From: Thermothelomyces thermophilus ATCC 42464
Taxonomy: Eukaryota > Ascomycota > Sordariomycetes > Sordariales > Chaetomiaceae
Length of the DNA stretch: 64,000 nt
NCBI RefSeq assembly: GCF_000226095.1
Contig: NC_016474.1
Coordinates: forward strand, 1,612,001 to 1,676,000
Direction: 5' to 3'
This document shows positions 20,835-32,116 of this stretch, in pieces. The position numbers and the translations under genes were made by a program. How positions within the stretch are numbered: the stretch's first letter is position 1; each line of letters starts with the position of its first letter. Under the pieces are notes generated by a model. It did not search any database, had not been told where the DNA came from, and was given only the letters and a program-made list of their open reading frames with translations.

Positions 20835-23333
20835 TCATGTCTCAAACTGATCAGCAGTTAGCAGGCAGTCCAGATCGACCCAGGAGAGCAACGAAACTTC
20901 AAGACTTACCGCCCTGGCTTCCTCAGCCGTCACCTCCGACACTTCCGACTCGTCCCGAGAAATAAGGCCCAGATGCCCCCCAATGATATGTTTGAACCAC
21001 ATCTCTCTCCTGTCCCCATCCAACTCTCCGCTCAGGATACTCTTCTTCAGCCCTGTTAAAAACTTATTGTATAGCCCAGGAACCTCCAGGGCAATAAGCT
21101 CTTCGCGCATGACCCGGAGATTCTCGGCAGCCCGGGCGTAGTTCAAGCCCGCAAAGCTGTCGCGGATAAGCTTGCGGATAATCTCACCCATCTGTTTCGC
21201 CGCACTCTCAATCGTGGCATCATCCGATGCCGTGGCGAGGATCTGCTTGAACTCGGGCACCGCGTTGTCCGAGGAAATGGTGGTGCGCTTGTTCTCGCCC
21301 AGCAGGGCGTCGATGTCGAGGCCGGAGAGCGGCTTGACGGGCTCCTTACGGCCGCGCCTGCCTTGCGCTTTGGCTGGAACTATTGAACTTATCAGTATCT
21401 CTCGAAGTAATTTAGCAGCCAAGCAGCATACCCTTTTTGACCTCTGCTGCATCAATCAATGCATCAATTTCCGCCTTGGCCTTGTCGAGCAGTTTCTCGG
21501 GAGGCTTCGAGAAACGAAGTAGAATCTCCGCAGGCGGCCCGATCGGCGAGTCTGGATCTACGGCACGGGCACGAATGGCCTGATTGAGACGGTGGATGAC
21601 GGGGTTGTACAGTTCATCGATCGGCGCGTATTCCACCGGCTTCCTGGAAAGAACAGAATCAGTTGGCTGCATCATATTCGGGCCCAGGGCCGCTACGTAC
21701 CCCTCCTCATCAACGTCGAAACCGGTCAGATCCATGGCGTCGACGAAATCGCTCATCGCCTGCTTTAGGTCCTCCGAGGGCAAAAGCCGATGCTCCTTGA
21801 TGACGTTGCCGGTAACGGTCAACACCTTGTCCAGCGGGGGGAACTGATAGCTGCGCACGTCTTCGGCGAACGGCAGCGGCACATCGTAGAGACACTCAAA
21901 GTCATCCTCGAGAGCGGGGTTAGGCTTCAGTAGGAGAATCTGTGGTTGAGTGCCGTCTTTCTGCACATATCTCGCCACAGCATACGACTCAAGCTCGTGA
22001 AGCGCGTGAATGAGGGCCGACAAACCCAGTTCTGCCTCTTCGTTATGCTTTTGGGCGACGACAACGCCTGTCTCGCCCATGTTGATGAATTGGCTATACT
22101 ATCATCCGGGTAAGCATGTAGCGGCAACAGTCTCGGGCGACCGAGCTTACGCTGCTGAACGGGATGAACCCAATGATAGTAAAAGACTTCTTCGTCTCCA
22201 GTTTAGTGACTGAAAAGTCGGACTCGCTAAAGGGCACAACGGTCCGGCCGTATTGGTACCCCTTCGCAAGCTCCTCAAAGTCAACGTCCCTCTTCCCGCC
22301 TGGGGCATCTGGATCGTCGACCGTGTAGGTGCGCATGTGCTTGACGCCGGAAAACTCAGTTCCGCCCATTACTATATCCTCGCCAGGTGCCTGAGGCTGA
22401 GATGGACCGCCACGCTCGGGATTGGTGACCACGGTGCTTGCTGTCGGTGGCACGGCACGCTTGGTCTTGAAGTAGCGCTCAACATGAATGCTGAGGGCGC
22501 TTTGGTACTTCTGCGGGTCTCCGAGCGTAAGCGGGCCATCATACGCCTTGAACGGTCTCACAGGTTTGATGCGGGGGATGGCGAGCTCCTCGACGGCCTG
22601 CTGCATGGTTCCAAATACGCCACTGTTGCACTGCTCAACCAGCTTTCGGAGGATCTTCTCATTATTCGCCTATGCGGAGTTAGCGAGGTAACCTGCAGAT
22701 CAGGATTGGAGACAAGCTGACTTTGCCCCTGGACTTGTCCTCTTCTTTGTAGCCATAGTCCGGATCGTCGAAGTCGACGCCACTGACAAGGTTAGCTCCG
22801 CCGGGGCGGGTTTCTTGGGCGTCAGATAGTCAAACGTACACCACCACCAACTCAACGTTAAGCTCGTTCAGCCGGTTTGCAACCTCTTCAGACGACTCGT
22901 CATCAATGGGAGACTCTCCGTTTGTGACGAGGATGATCTTTCGGTTGTACTTGAGCTTTTTCGTGAAGTCCTCAATCATGGTCAGGGCGACCACAATGGC
23001 AGAAATGGCATCGCCGCCGTGTGTGCGTGAGGAAAGTATCATTGACCGGAGATCCCTCAGCGAGCTCATGGTCATCGGGCCGATACCTTGAAGGACAGAG
23101 ATGTGCTCGTATCCCTCGAGGCCCTCGCTATGCTGCGCATTGACGGTCTCCTCGGTGTTGAGGCCGACGACCCCCACCGTCCAGGTCTTGCGGCTGGCGG
23201 CGACGGTTGTCGATATCTTGTCCCAGACATAGCGCATAGAGAAGTCGAGATCCGACTCGTCGCGGCCGTTATGGCAGTCGGCCATTGACTCGCCGAGGTC
23301 GACGATGTACACTGTGGCTTCCTTGTCCGCCAT
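20835..23333 (-). CDS. ku80: Ku80, ATP-independent DNA end-binding subunit of non-homologous end joining
   Basis: Six exons: 22840-23333, 22722-22782, 22151-22669, 21432-22098, 20910-21373 and 20835-20846, giving 738 residues with all phases consistent. The N-terminus is a von Willebrand A-like domain (MADKEATVYIVDLGESM, then the RKIILVTNGESPIDD strand region). The middle is the Ku core beta-barrel that encircles DNA, including SFTIIGFIPFSSYSQFINMGETGVV. The C-terminal helical part has FKQILATASDD and RREMWFKHIIGG. The length is close to Neurospora MUS-52. It forms a ring with Ku70, recruits ligase IV machinery and acts at telomeres. The last exon is only 12 bases (FET and stop) behind a clear GTAAGT...CTAAC...CAG intron. 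The third intron joins the SS and YSQF residues of the core. The gene is divergently arranged with the TMEM205-like gene. Confidence 0.96.
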
Positions 23334-23907
23334 GCTGCGCGTTCGGTCGGGAATCTCGATCAATCAAATGACTGGAAGGTTGGATCAAGGGGACAAGGCA
23401 CCCAGGTCTGAAAAATCAAGTCACAGAACTGAGTGAGGTGCCCGAGATAAGACAGTCGGGACCCCATTCTGAGCCCAGGCAGCACTGGCGAGACAAACGG
23501 GCAGATCTCGCGTTGAGCCGTGGCTGCCTCGCGTCGGCACATGACAGCGCGTCATATCAATCTCACCATGGCGCACTGGCCCTTGCGCACTGTTCTGGCT
23601 ACTATACAGTGGGACTGCGGATTAGTGTGCATACTGTGGGGTGGCAGCACCTTGGCTGCGAGCTCGGCCCAGGCCCACAGCGCCTTCTGCCAAGACGGAA
23701 GCTCATGCAGTGACACTTGTTGACGTACTATAGCTCGGAATACTCCATACGGAATACACCATCTGCAACCTCGCTCAGACATACATCTCATCATCGATTG
23801 TTCCCCCTCTTCCGCAATCAGCTCGCCTCCTAACCTCCATCCGAAGATCAACAAATCTAACTCTGTAGATCTATCCGTGAATTTGATATAACCAATCTTC
23901 CTACACA
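23334..23907. promoter_or_regulatory. Divergent promoter region, ku80 / TMEM205-like
   Basis: 574 bases separate the two start codons, which point away from each other. No gene lies between them. A near copy of the dispersed motif (ACTCCATACGGAATAC) lies around 23737-23757. Confidence 0.55.
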
Positions 23908-24733
23908 ATGGGCTTCTTTTCACCCGCCCCGTATCATATTCTTAGGTATCAAACCTTTCCCCTGCTCTTACACTTGGGCAGAGAGGTGCATGGTCAACAG
24001 TTCGTTACTAACCGTCCATGAAACACGCCGTCAGCTATGGCATCCTGCTAGGAGCAACCGTCTTCCACGTAAGCTGGCCCCCTCACCCCCCCTTCCCGCT
24101 CCACTCCCAACAGCGTATTCCCTCGTCCTCATCCGGAATACTTAAAAAAACCGTTCACAGACCTTCATCGGCGGCATCATCTCCTTCCGCGTTCTTCCGC
24201 GCCCCCAGTTCGGCGCGCTCATGGCCAAGATCTTCCCCGTCTACTTCGCGATGCAGGCGGGGCTGCCCGCGGCGCTGGCTCTGACCTACCCGGGCAGCCG
24301 CAACCCGTTCGGCGTCGCGGGCGGGCTGGCCGGAGTGCTGGACCCGTCGAACCGGTGGACGGTGCTGGCGCCGCTGGCGAGCGCGCTCTTGTGTGCCGTC
24401 GGGAACTTGGTCGCTGTCGGGCCGCAGACGACTAGGGTCATGGAGGAGCGGCGGCAGCAGGGTATGTGCTTCCCCCCCCCACCCCCCTTTTTGAGGAATG
24501 AAGGCCGGGGGAGAAGGGAGGGTCGGTTTCGTGGTGCTGATCGATGGTGGCGCGCCTGAGAAACAGAAAGGAAAGACGGCAAAAAGGCATATGACGCGCC
24601 GCCGCACTCACGGGAAATGCAGGTGCTCAACAGACGGTTCTCGATGCTGCACGGCATTTCGTCACTGCTGAACCTGGGAACCCTCGTTGCGACAGTCGTG
24701 TATGGGGTCACCCTCTCGTCACGTCTGTCGTAA
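23908..24733 (+). CDS. TMEM205-like (DUF4149) membrane protein
   Basis: Four exons: 23908-23945, 24035-24068, 24161-24461 and 24567-24733, giving 179 residues. The spliced N-terminus reads MGFFSPAPYHILSYGILLG and continues into a first hydrophobic segment, followed by FRVLPRPQFGALMAKIFPVYF, a block typical of fungal TMEM205-like proteins. Four hydrophobic segments are visible. A cytosolic loop carries MEERRQQ and DGKKAYDAPPHS, then the last membrane helix (LLNLGTLVATVVYGV). Function is not established in fungi; the animal namesake affects drug resistance and secretion. The last acceptor could instead be six bases upstream (24561), which keeps the frame and adds two residues. Confidence 0.85.
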
Positions 24734-25156
24734 GTCTCTGGCGGGGGTGCAGTTGCAGATCCGCTGGTAGCTATTCTCTATCCTGGACTGGGTCTGCGAG
24801 GAAGCGGAGGAATTACAAAGTCCATACAGGCCATCCAACCAAGGTGACCGACAACCGGTTTCTGACCCAGCTCTTCTTTGGTATCGAAATCGCAAGAAAA
24901 CGAAGCACCTCTAGCTTTTCGGTCGGTCCTGTTCATCCCGAATTTTGTCTTCTCCCCAGAATAATCCCCTGACCCGGATTGTGTCTCTCTATCTGCCCAG
25001 ACCAAAGCATCTCGGTGAAGGTGGAACGAAAAAAAGATTGAAAAATCAAAGATAAAGCCAGCCGCTAAACGCCTCAATGATGCCCGACCGTCTCTGCAAA
25101 TACAGGCTCCGTCCGTCTAAGAGTCGAAAGAAACAATTCTAAGTCATCGCGCAGCA
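24734..25156. other. Intergenic between convergent genes
   Basis: 3' regions of the TMEM205-like gene and the following minus-strand gene. Nothing else seen. Confidence 0.6.
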
Positions 25157-25840
25157 TCACCGCTTCTCGACAAGCGCAGCAATCTTCTCCCGGTCCATCC
25201 GCAACTTCTGCTTGGTCTCCTCGAACTTGCGCGCCCGCTCCGCGAGCTCTTCCGCGGTCCTAGGCTCGTCGGTGATCTTGGACTCCCTAGGGTTCCGCAG
25301 ATAGTAGCTGAGCGAGTGCTTGCCAGGCTTGCGCGCGAGCATCTCATCCAAGGACAGCTCCTGGGTGGGCTTGGGGTACTCGCGCGACATAGGGTCGAGC
25401 GCGACGACGTGCGTTGCCGAGCGCCGCGGTGCTGGCGGCCGGTCGTCTTGAGAGGCGGGGGCCAGTGTCGTGTGGGACCGTTGCGGGTGGTCGGGTTGTT
25501 GTTGTTGTTGCTGCTGCTGCTGCTGCTCCGAGGGCGCGGTTGAGGTTGAAGAGATGGAGGGCGAGCGCTGGCTCTGGGGCGAGGATGGAGGGAAATAGTC
25601 GCGCTCGCTAGGCGCGAGAGAAGAGGTTGAGGACTCGGGCGATGGAATGGGCGGGCTGCCGGCCGCGCTGTGCCCCGAGTTGGGGGGCATGGGGACGTCG
25701 GTCTGCTTCATCGGGGTTGACCCGCCGGCTTTGGAGAAGAACGAAGATGAGAAGAAGGAGGAGGTTGTGCCTTCGGAAGGCGGGTCGCGCGCGGCGGCCG
25801 GGGAGAAGAAGGAATAGAGGGATTCCCACGTGAAAGGCAT
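25157..25840 (-). CDS. Conserved-looking small fungal protein, unknown function
   Basis: A single exon of 227 residues. It starts MPFTWESLYSFFSP. The middle is a Ser/Pro-rich disordered region with a run of 10 glutamines (25500-25529). The C-terminal 80 residues are different in character: LSLDEMLARKPGKHSLSYYLRN, then a charged helical tail (ELAERARKFEETKQKLRMDREKIAALVEKR) likely to form a coiled coil. I do not recognise the family. The C-terminal part looks like the conserved core because it is free of low complexity. No signal peptide or membrane segment is visible. Confidence 0.7.
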   Translation of the reverse strand: MPFTWESLYSFFSPAAARDPPSEGTTSSFFSSSFFSKAGGSTPMKQTDVPMPPNSGHSAAGSPPIPSPESSTSSLAPSERDYFPPSSPQSQRSPSISSTSTAPSEQQQQQQQQQQPDHPQRSHTTLAPASQDDRPPAPRRSATHVVALDPMSREYPKPTQELSLDEMLARKPGKHSLSYYLRNPRESKITDEPRTAEELAERARKFEETKQKLRMDREKIAALVEKR

Positions 25841-26513
25841 TGTGGGCGCAATTTCGAGGTTTGTGGTCGGCGGTTCGGGAAGGTGAGAGGGAAGGTGGGA
25901 AAAAAGGCTGGTTAGTCGGGTTCAAGCTTTGGCCTGAACCCTAATTATAATTACTCCTCCCAGGATGTTCCCCGCGGTTTTGTCAGTGATTCTGGGAAGG
26001 TGCTGCGGCCAGCACCGGTGGACCCCCACGGAGAGTATCCACTTGGTGCGGTAGTGCGAGGCTCGAATTGTTGGATCTGATGAGATAGATGCACCCACGC
26101 GCAGGGCGTGGACAAATAGCGACGGTAAGGGTCCAGGGTGGGGGGTTTGGATCTAGGTGTGAACGAACAGACGATGAGAATAATGTATGAGCAGGTTGGA
26201 GGAGTTCGGCCGGAGACCGGACGACTGTTGCTCTTATAGATCGAGTCCTTGTCGCCGATTTGATGGTGGCCAAAGGACCCGGATGTGCTTTCCGGTGTTC
26301 CGTGAGTCTGCAATCGAACGTGCAGGATGACGAATTGTTCACCCGAGTGTCAGTGTGTGCGTGTCGAAAACCTTATCGCAGTGAGCACGCAGAGATCAAC
26401 AGCGAGAGCCAGGGTAACCGTGCAGGCACATGCAGGCAGGCGGCGATGCTTTCGGGCGGTTAAGACGAAGTCGGGGGACATCAATGTTATTATTATATAT
26501 TCGCATTGCTGCG

Positions 26514-26522
26514 TACGGAGTA
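26514..26522 (+). repeat. Dispersed TACGGAGTA motif
   Basis: Exact copy, in a GTACGGAGTAC context. Confidence 0.7.
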
Positions 26523-27577
26523 CACTAATGCCCTTCGCACATCTTTCCATGCGGTGGGTCCCTCGAGGGGGACCCCATTTATCGTCATCTTCGAGACCGG
26601 CCACATGGTTGAGCCAGGCCACGGGGTAGCTCTCCCGAAGCCGCTGGCCAGGGGTGAGAGGCCCAACGCATCTCCCGCGAAGATCGTTCATCACCGAGGT
26701 GGGTTTCGGTACGGGGCCGCCGTTCACAGAAGGAGGTGGAGCCCTGGGCCGTTTGGTCTTCCGTCCGGTGGCTTTTGCCGGTCGGCCACGGCCATGGGCC
26801 AGCTGCCTGCGGCCGCCAAAAAGGGCCGCGAACAGCTGAAGGAGGCGGCTGAGAGTTCATACACTAGTGTAGACCCATGTTTCATCATATTGGCGGCCCT
26901 GCTCCTTTCCGGCTCGCACCCCACCCAGCAATATTGGGGGTTGGTCAGGTGAGCTTCTACTAGCGCGGGCCCCCTGACCCAGTCCCAGGGACATGGAAGC
27001 AGTCATTTGCTGCTGAGCCGCCCGGGCGCTTGAGTACACTACTGAAATCGTCATGCATGCCCCTTGTTGGCGATTTTGCAATGACAACCCACCAAATTTA
27101 ATTTTCACAACCACATTTCAAGCAGGATTTGGGAAAGCATTTGATGGCAGCATTTTGTACCCTCGAGTGCTTTTATGTCTCTTTTCGCCTCAGGCATGTG
27201 TCGTCCAAACTCGAATACTTGTAACTTACTTGGTATGCTACTCATCAAATAGATCCACATGTGGATCTCTCTCCCGTATCCAACACGACCCTGAAAATCC
27301 GTTGCGCGGATCTGGCTTGCCACTCCTCGTGGCTGACAGAAATAGTGTACGCTCCTTCGTAAATACATGTGTTGCCTCCTCTCCACAATTATCCCGCTAA
27401 CACGAGACGCCAACAGGACACATGTGTACGGATTACTGTGCTGCGTATGTCCATTACACTACATATTGCTGTTGGCCACATTCAGGGACGCATCCATCCC
27501 AACTTCGTCGCACACATCGATAGGTGCCTTGTACAGTGTTCTGCACCGTATTCCAAACGGAAGAACTGCCGGACCCA

Positions 27578-27615
27578 TACTCCGTATGTACGAGAGTACA
27601 GTAGGTACTCCGTAC
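27578..27615. repeat. Pair of dispersed TACTCCGTA motifs
   Basis: Two exact copies of TACTCCGTA, 28 bases apart start to start, with GTACAGTA between them. Same orientation. Confidence 0.7.
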
Positions 27616-27709
27616 AAATCCATCGCTTTTTTATCCAACGACATGCCGTCTGGGCTCACAACCGGCCTTTCCCCTGAATCGGCTCCCCACGGCCCTCCAT
27701 TTCTACCAG

Positions 27710-28980
27710 TCACTTTTGCTTCTGCTTCTTCTTCTCCTTTTGCTCCTGCATTTTCGCCAGCTCGCTTGTCCGGATCACTTTGGGGACCTTTACCCCGGGC
27801 CCCTTGTAGGGCGACAATCCCTTCGGCGTAAACATGCCCACGCTCTTTTGGTAGTCGCGGTACTCGGAGTACTTGCCCGCCGTGATGAGCTCCGTCAGCC
27901 ACGTCGAGCCCTGGAACAGCAGGATGAGGAACGACGGCCCTGCGCCCGCCCAGTTGTACAGAGTCTTGCTCGCGTAGCAGCTCCACTGGTAGAGGACGAA
28001 CCAAATGGACTGCTCGGCTGCGAAATTGGGGTGACGGCTGTACGCCCAGAGGCCGGACGTGACGAAGCCGCGGTCGAGGTCCGCCTGCTCAAATCCCCGG
28101 GGAACCTTGGCCGAGTCCTTGTATTGTTTCTTTGCCGACTGGTAGACTGCGAGTTGTGCGGTTGGTTAGCCTTGGGTTCTTCTCCCCAAATTGGACACAA
28201 GCTTACCCCATTGCTGCTCGTCGGCAATGTATTCGATGAGGATGAGTCCAAGCTCGACGGCCACTGACGCGATGTCGGCGCTGCTGAGATCTGGTTCAAT
28301 GGTCGACGCTAGAAGGATGGTGTAGACTGGCGCGGCAATGGCGAAGAGCAGGATGCTCTGGATAAAGGAGATGAAGGTCCAGTTAAAGATGTGAAACACA
28401 ACTTTAGGGACCTGCTGCCGGATGATTTCCCTGGCAGATGTTAGCGTGTGCTTTACAGGACATCGCGGTTGCTCACCATCTGTAGTCCTCGTGGCCGATA
28501 CCGTAACCTCCCTTCCTCCAGTAATTATAGGTGAGGCGAATCTGCGCTCAGACATCACGCTGTCAGCATTTGGCCCGTGGTGTCTGTGTCCAAAGGGCAT
28601 GCATGGTCTGTCCCACTCACACTCCAAATGGTGCTGAAAAGCAGTGCCGCGTCGATCCGCCGAGAGGGCAGTCCCGTGAGGCGCGCCCACGCGTCAAAGT
28701 GCGCAATGTACAGGGTCGGCAACAGGCTCCAGCAGCGGTCGACCTGCGAGTAGTTGCGGTTGATTTCAGCCACTACGAGAAACACGGCACCTAGGAACAC
28801 CGAGATGGCAAAGCCAGAGATGACCGGGTTTGTCTCGGTGTACAACTGCCGTAGGGTCTCGTGCCCCGCAAAGACGTCGAGCAGCTTTGCGGGGAGGTCG
28901 TAGAGCTGCGGGATGAAGGGCTTGACCGCCCTAGAGAAGTCGGCGCACTCCTCCAGCGTATGCACGACCGGGAGCGCCAT
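27710..28980 (-). CDS. DUF1295 / steroid-reductase-like integral membrane protein
   Basis: Four exons: 28621-28980, 28477-28541, 28207-28430 and 27710-28146, giving 361 residues. Several hydrophobic segments are visible (AISVFLGAVFLVVAEI; FNWTFISFIQSILLFAIAAPVYTILLA; ADIASVAVELGLILIEYI). The motif FDAWARLTGL appears early, and IRLTYNYWRKGGYGIGHEDYRWEI spans the second exon. The late motif GLWAYSRHPNFAAEQ is the NADPH-binding-type signature of DUF1295 and the ICMT/steroid 5-alpha-reductase superfamily. It is probably an ER membrane protein; the substrate is unknown. The C-terminus is strongly basic (EQKEKKKQKQK). It lies head to head with the topoisomerase III gene. Confidence 0.88.
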
Positions 28981-29795
28981 CTGGATGGGGGAAGATAAAA
29001 CTTAAGTAAACGATAACGGTTTGGCTGGGCGACGACTCAAGGTCGTTTTGCGATGCCTTCGGTTGCCCTGGCATCCAATTGCAGTGTTCGCGTCATCGCT
29101 CGGCTGAGCATACTCTGTACTTTCTCCTGGCCGGAGACGTCATGCACCGACACGTTTACGGAGTCGGTAGTTTTATTAGTGGGCCTGAGTACCTTTGTGG
29201 CGTTTCACTGCAGTGGTAGTAGCACCCGGATTAGTTATTGCAGCGAATGTAACGCCCGCTTTGGTGCGTAAGGGAACTCTAATTTCAAGCTGCTGACGGT
29301 AATTTACCCACTTTCCCCCGCGTCCGCGTTTTATGCAAAGCATGAATTTCATTCCCAAGTTTTGACGCGACTTCCTGAAAAGAAACGCGTCAACGGAGCC
29401 TGCCACCAATAGCTAAGGATAGAGACAAAAGATACCAGTCTCTAACTACAACACGCTGAACCTCTTTCGGAGAATAAGTGATGCATTGTAGATTCCAAGT
29501 CTGAGAACGTCCAGCAGCGCTCACAGTCCGGGGTTGAAGCAGTTGCTCTTTCAGTGCAATCCCGCATGCTGGATAACTTCTCACAACCATCGTGATAACC
29601 TGGACCTTCGCAAAACAAGCGCAGAAATGCCCTTCATAATAGGCGGAGTCAGACAGGTGTGCTATCGTCGCGACCCCGATATCTCCAGGAGGTAACAAAC
29701 ATCGCAAGATAATCTCCGGCCCGCGAGTCTCTCATCGCCTGCTCCCGCGCCATCTCTGCCAATCGACCACTGCTGCGCCTAAACCATCGACGGCC
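28981..29795. promoter_or_regulatory. Divergent promoter region, DUF1295 gene / topoisomerase III
   Basis: 815 bases between start codons pointing away from each other. It contains a TTACGGAGT motif copy at 29157-29165. No gene seen. Confidence 0.5.
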
Positions 29796-32116
29796 ATGAC
29801 GCGCGTTCTATGTGTGGCTGAAAAGCCCTCCATCGCCAAAGCAGTCGCAGGTCATCTTTCCGGTGGCCATTACCAAACCGTGGGTGCTCTGGCTGCTCGA
29901 TTGCGGTCATTGGTACTCTGCTAACGCTGCGCCAGAGCAACACACGCGATGCGTACATCAAGAACTACACATTCGACTTCGACTTTGGTCCGCCATGGGG
30001 TCACTGCTCGGTAACTATGACCGCTGTCAAAGGCCATCTCACGACAGTCGAGTTTCCAGGCGACTACAAGCAGTGGGAGTACCCGCCACCCGACCGCTTG
30101 TTTGACGCGCCCATTATGACGGTGGTCTCTAGCGTAAAAGAATCCCGGCCCTCCCAGCTCAAGTTTCGCGAGTGACTGACTCCGGGCAGGACAGCAAGTC
30201 AATCGCCAAGAACATTGAAGACCAGGCGAGGCACGCCAGTGCGCTCGTCATCTGGACCGACTGCGACCGAGAAGGCGAGCACATCGGAAGCGAGATCAGG
30301 GACGCGGCACGAAAGGGCAACGCTCGGATTCAAGTCAAGCGGGCGCGGTTCAGCAATGTCGAAAGAGCGTACGTCATCATCAACACCCGCTGGCCGTCAC
30401 CGTGTTGACTTTGATCTAGTCACATTCTATCCGCCGCTCGGCGGCTCACCGCCTTAGACGACAGGCAGGTGGACGCCGTGTCTGCACGCATCGAGCTCGA
30501 CCTCAGGATTGGTTACGCCTTCACTCGGTTCCTGACCCTGAACCTGCGTCCCCTCGGCGGCCCTTTGTCCAACCTCACGCTGAGCTACGGTAATATCCGA
30601 ACTCCGCCGTCGACCGCATAGTACTCTCTAACATGCGTAGGATCTTGCCAGTTCCCAACGCTCGGTTTCGTGGTGGACCGGTATTTCCGCGTCAAGAATT
30701 TTGTGCCCGAGCCTTTCTGGGGAATCAAAGTGATGCACGAGAGGGACGGCATCCAGGTCGGCTTCAACTGGTCCCGACATCGACTATTCGACCGCATGTC
30801 CGTCGTTATCCTTTACGAGCGATGCCTCGCTGCCAGAACAGCAAAAGTCACCAAGGTCCAGGAGAAGCCGACCAAGAAGTGGAAGCCGCTACCTCTCACG
30901 ACGGTCGAGCTGCAGAAGATGGCCACGCGGTTCCTCCGCATGAGCGGTCAGCAGGCCATGACAGTAGCCGAAAAATTATACAACAAGGGATTCATCAGCT
31001 ACCCCCGTACGGAGACCGACCGCTTTGATAAGGGGATGGACCTCCGCGCACTAGTGAGGAAGCAGACACAAGACAACCGATGGGGTTCGTTCGCGCAGGC
31101 CCTGGTCGACGGCGCGTTCCAGCAACCGCGCCAGGGCAGGCACGACGACAAAGCCCATCCTCCAATCCACCCCATCACCTACGCGGCACCGGCGGCGCTT
31201 GACGACAACGAGAAGCGGGTTTACGAACTCGTCACGCGGCGCTTCCTGGCCTGCTGCTCCGAGGACGCCCGCGGCATGGCCACGGACGTCGAGATCCTCT
31301 ACGGCGACGAGACCTTCACCGCGCACGGCGTCATCGTCCTGGAGCGCAACTACCTCGACGTCTACCCTTACGAAAACTGGACCGGCACCGCCCAGCTGCC
31401 CCGCTTCACCGTCGGCGAGCGCTTCGAGCCCACCGAGGCAATGGTAACCGAGGGCAAGACCAGCCCGCCGGGCTACCTCACCGAGGCCGACCTCATCGCG
31501 CTCATGGACGCCAACGGCATCGGCACCGACGCCACCATGGCCGAGCACATTGAGAAAATCCAAGAACGGCAGTACGTGCAGACCGTGGTTCGCCGTGGAG
31601 GGGGGAACCAGGGCGCCGCCGCCGCCGATGACGACGACGGCGAAGCAGACCCACCTCCCGCAGCACGAGGCGGACGCGGACGGGCCAGAGGGCGCGGCAG
31701 TCGCGGGGGTGCAGCACGGGGTGGGCGTGGGGGCGGCGGCGGTGGCGTGCGAGAGTTCATCCCGACCAGCCTGGGGGTGGCCCTGATCGAGGGCTTCGAC
31801 CGGATGCACTTTGAGACCAGTCTCGGCAAGCCGTTCCTGCGCAAGGAGATGGAGCTCAAGATGAAGGCCATCTGCGAGGGCAGGACCACCAAGCAGGTTG
31901 TCCTGCACGAAAGCTTGAGCGAGTATCGGCAGGTTTACGAGCAGTCGAGGGCGGAGCTCAATATCCTCAAGGCGGTAAGTTGGGTCCGGCCCGTCGCCAC
32001 CCTTTTAGAAGAAGGAAGGCTTCAGCACCTTTACTAGCATTATTGGGCTGGGCCTCGTTAACGGTATTATGTAGGCGTGCAGGCAATATGTCTTCCAGCA
32101 GCAGAACGGAGCATGA
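29796..32116 (+). CDS. TOP3: DNA topoisomerase III (type IA)
   Basis: Six exons: 29796-29879, 29936-30133, 30190-30368, 30420-30589, 30641-31974 and 32075-32116, giving 668 residues, phases consistent. The TOPRIM domain starts MTRVLCVAEKPSIAKAVAGHLSGG and includes WTDCDREGEHIG, with the acidic metal-binding residues. The catalytic tyrosine is in GFISYPRTETD at about residue 331. HPPIHP and GIGTDATMAEHI are further type IA motifs. The enzyme passes single strands and works with RecQ helicase and Rmi1 to resolve recombination intermediates. A glycine/arginine-rich insert (about residues 540-590, RGGRGRARGRGSRGG and more) interrupts the toroid just before VREFIPTSLGVALIEGF. It resembles RGG nucleic-acid-binding tails that other eukaryotic members carry at the C-terminus. 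No C-terminal zinc ribbons are present, as in yeast Top3. The donor at 30134 (GTAAAA) is weak. Confidence 0.95.

Larger units (their letters stand above)
25841..27709. other. Intergenic, 1.9 kb
   Basis: Promoter of the 227-residue gene on the left and 3' region of the DUF1295 gene on the right; no gene supported. It holds an unusual density of the dispersed motif: exact copies at 26514-26522, 27578-27586 and 27606-27614, and a TACGGATTAC variant at 27427-27436. Confidence 0.6.
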
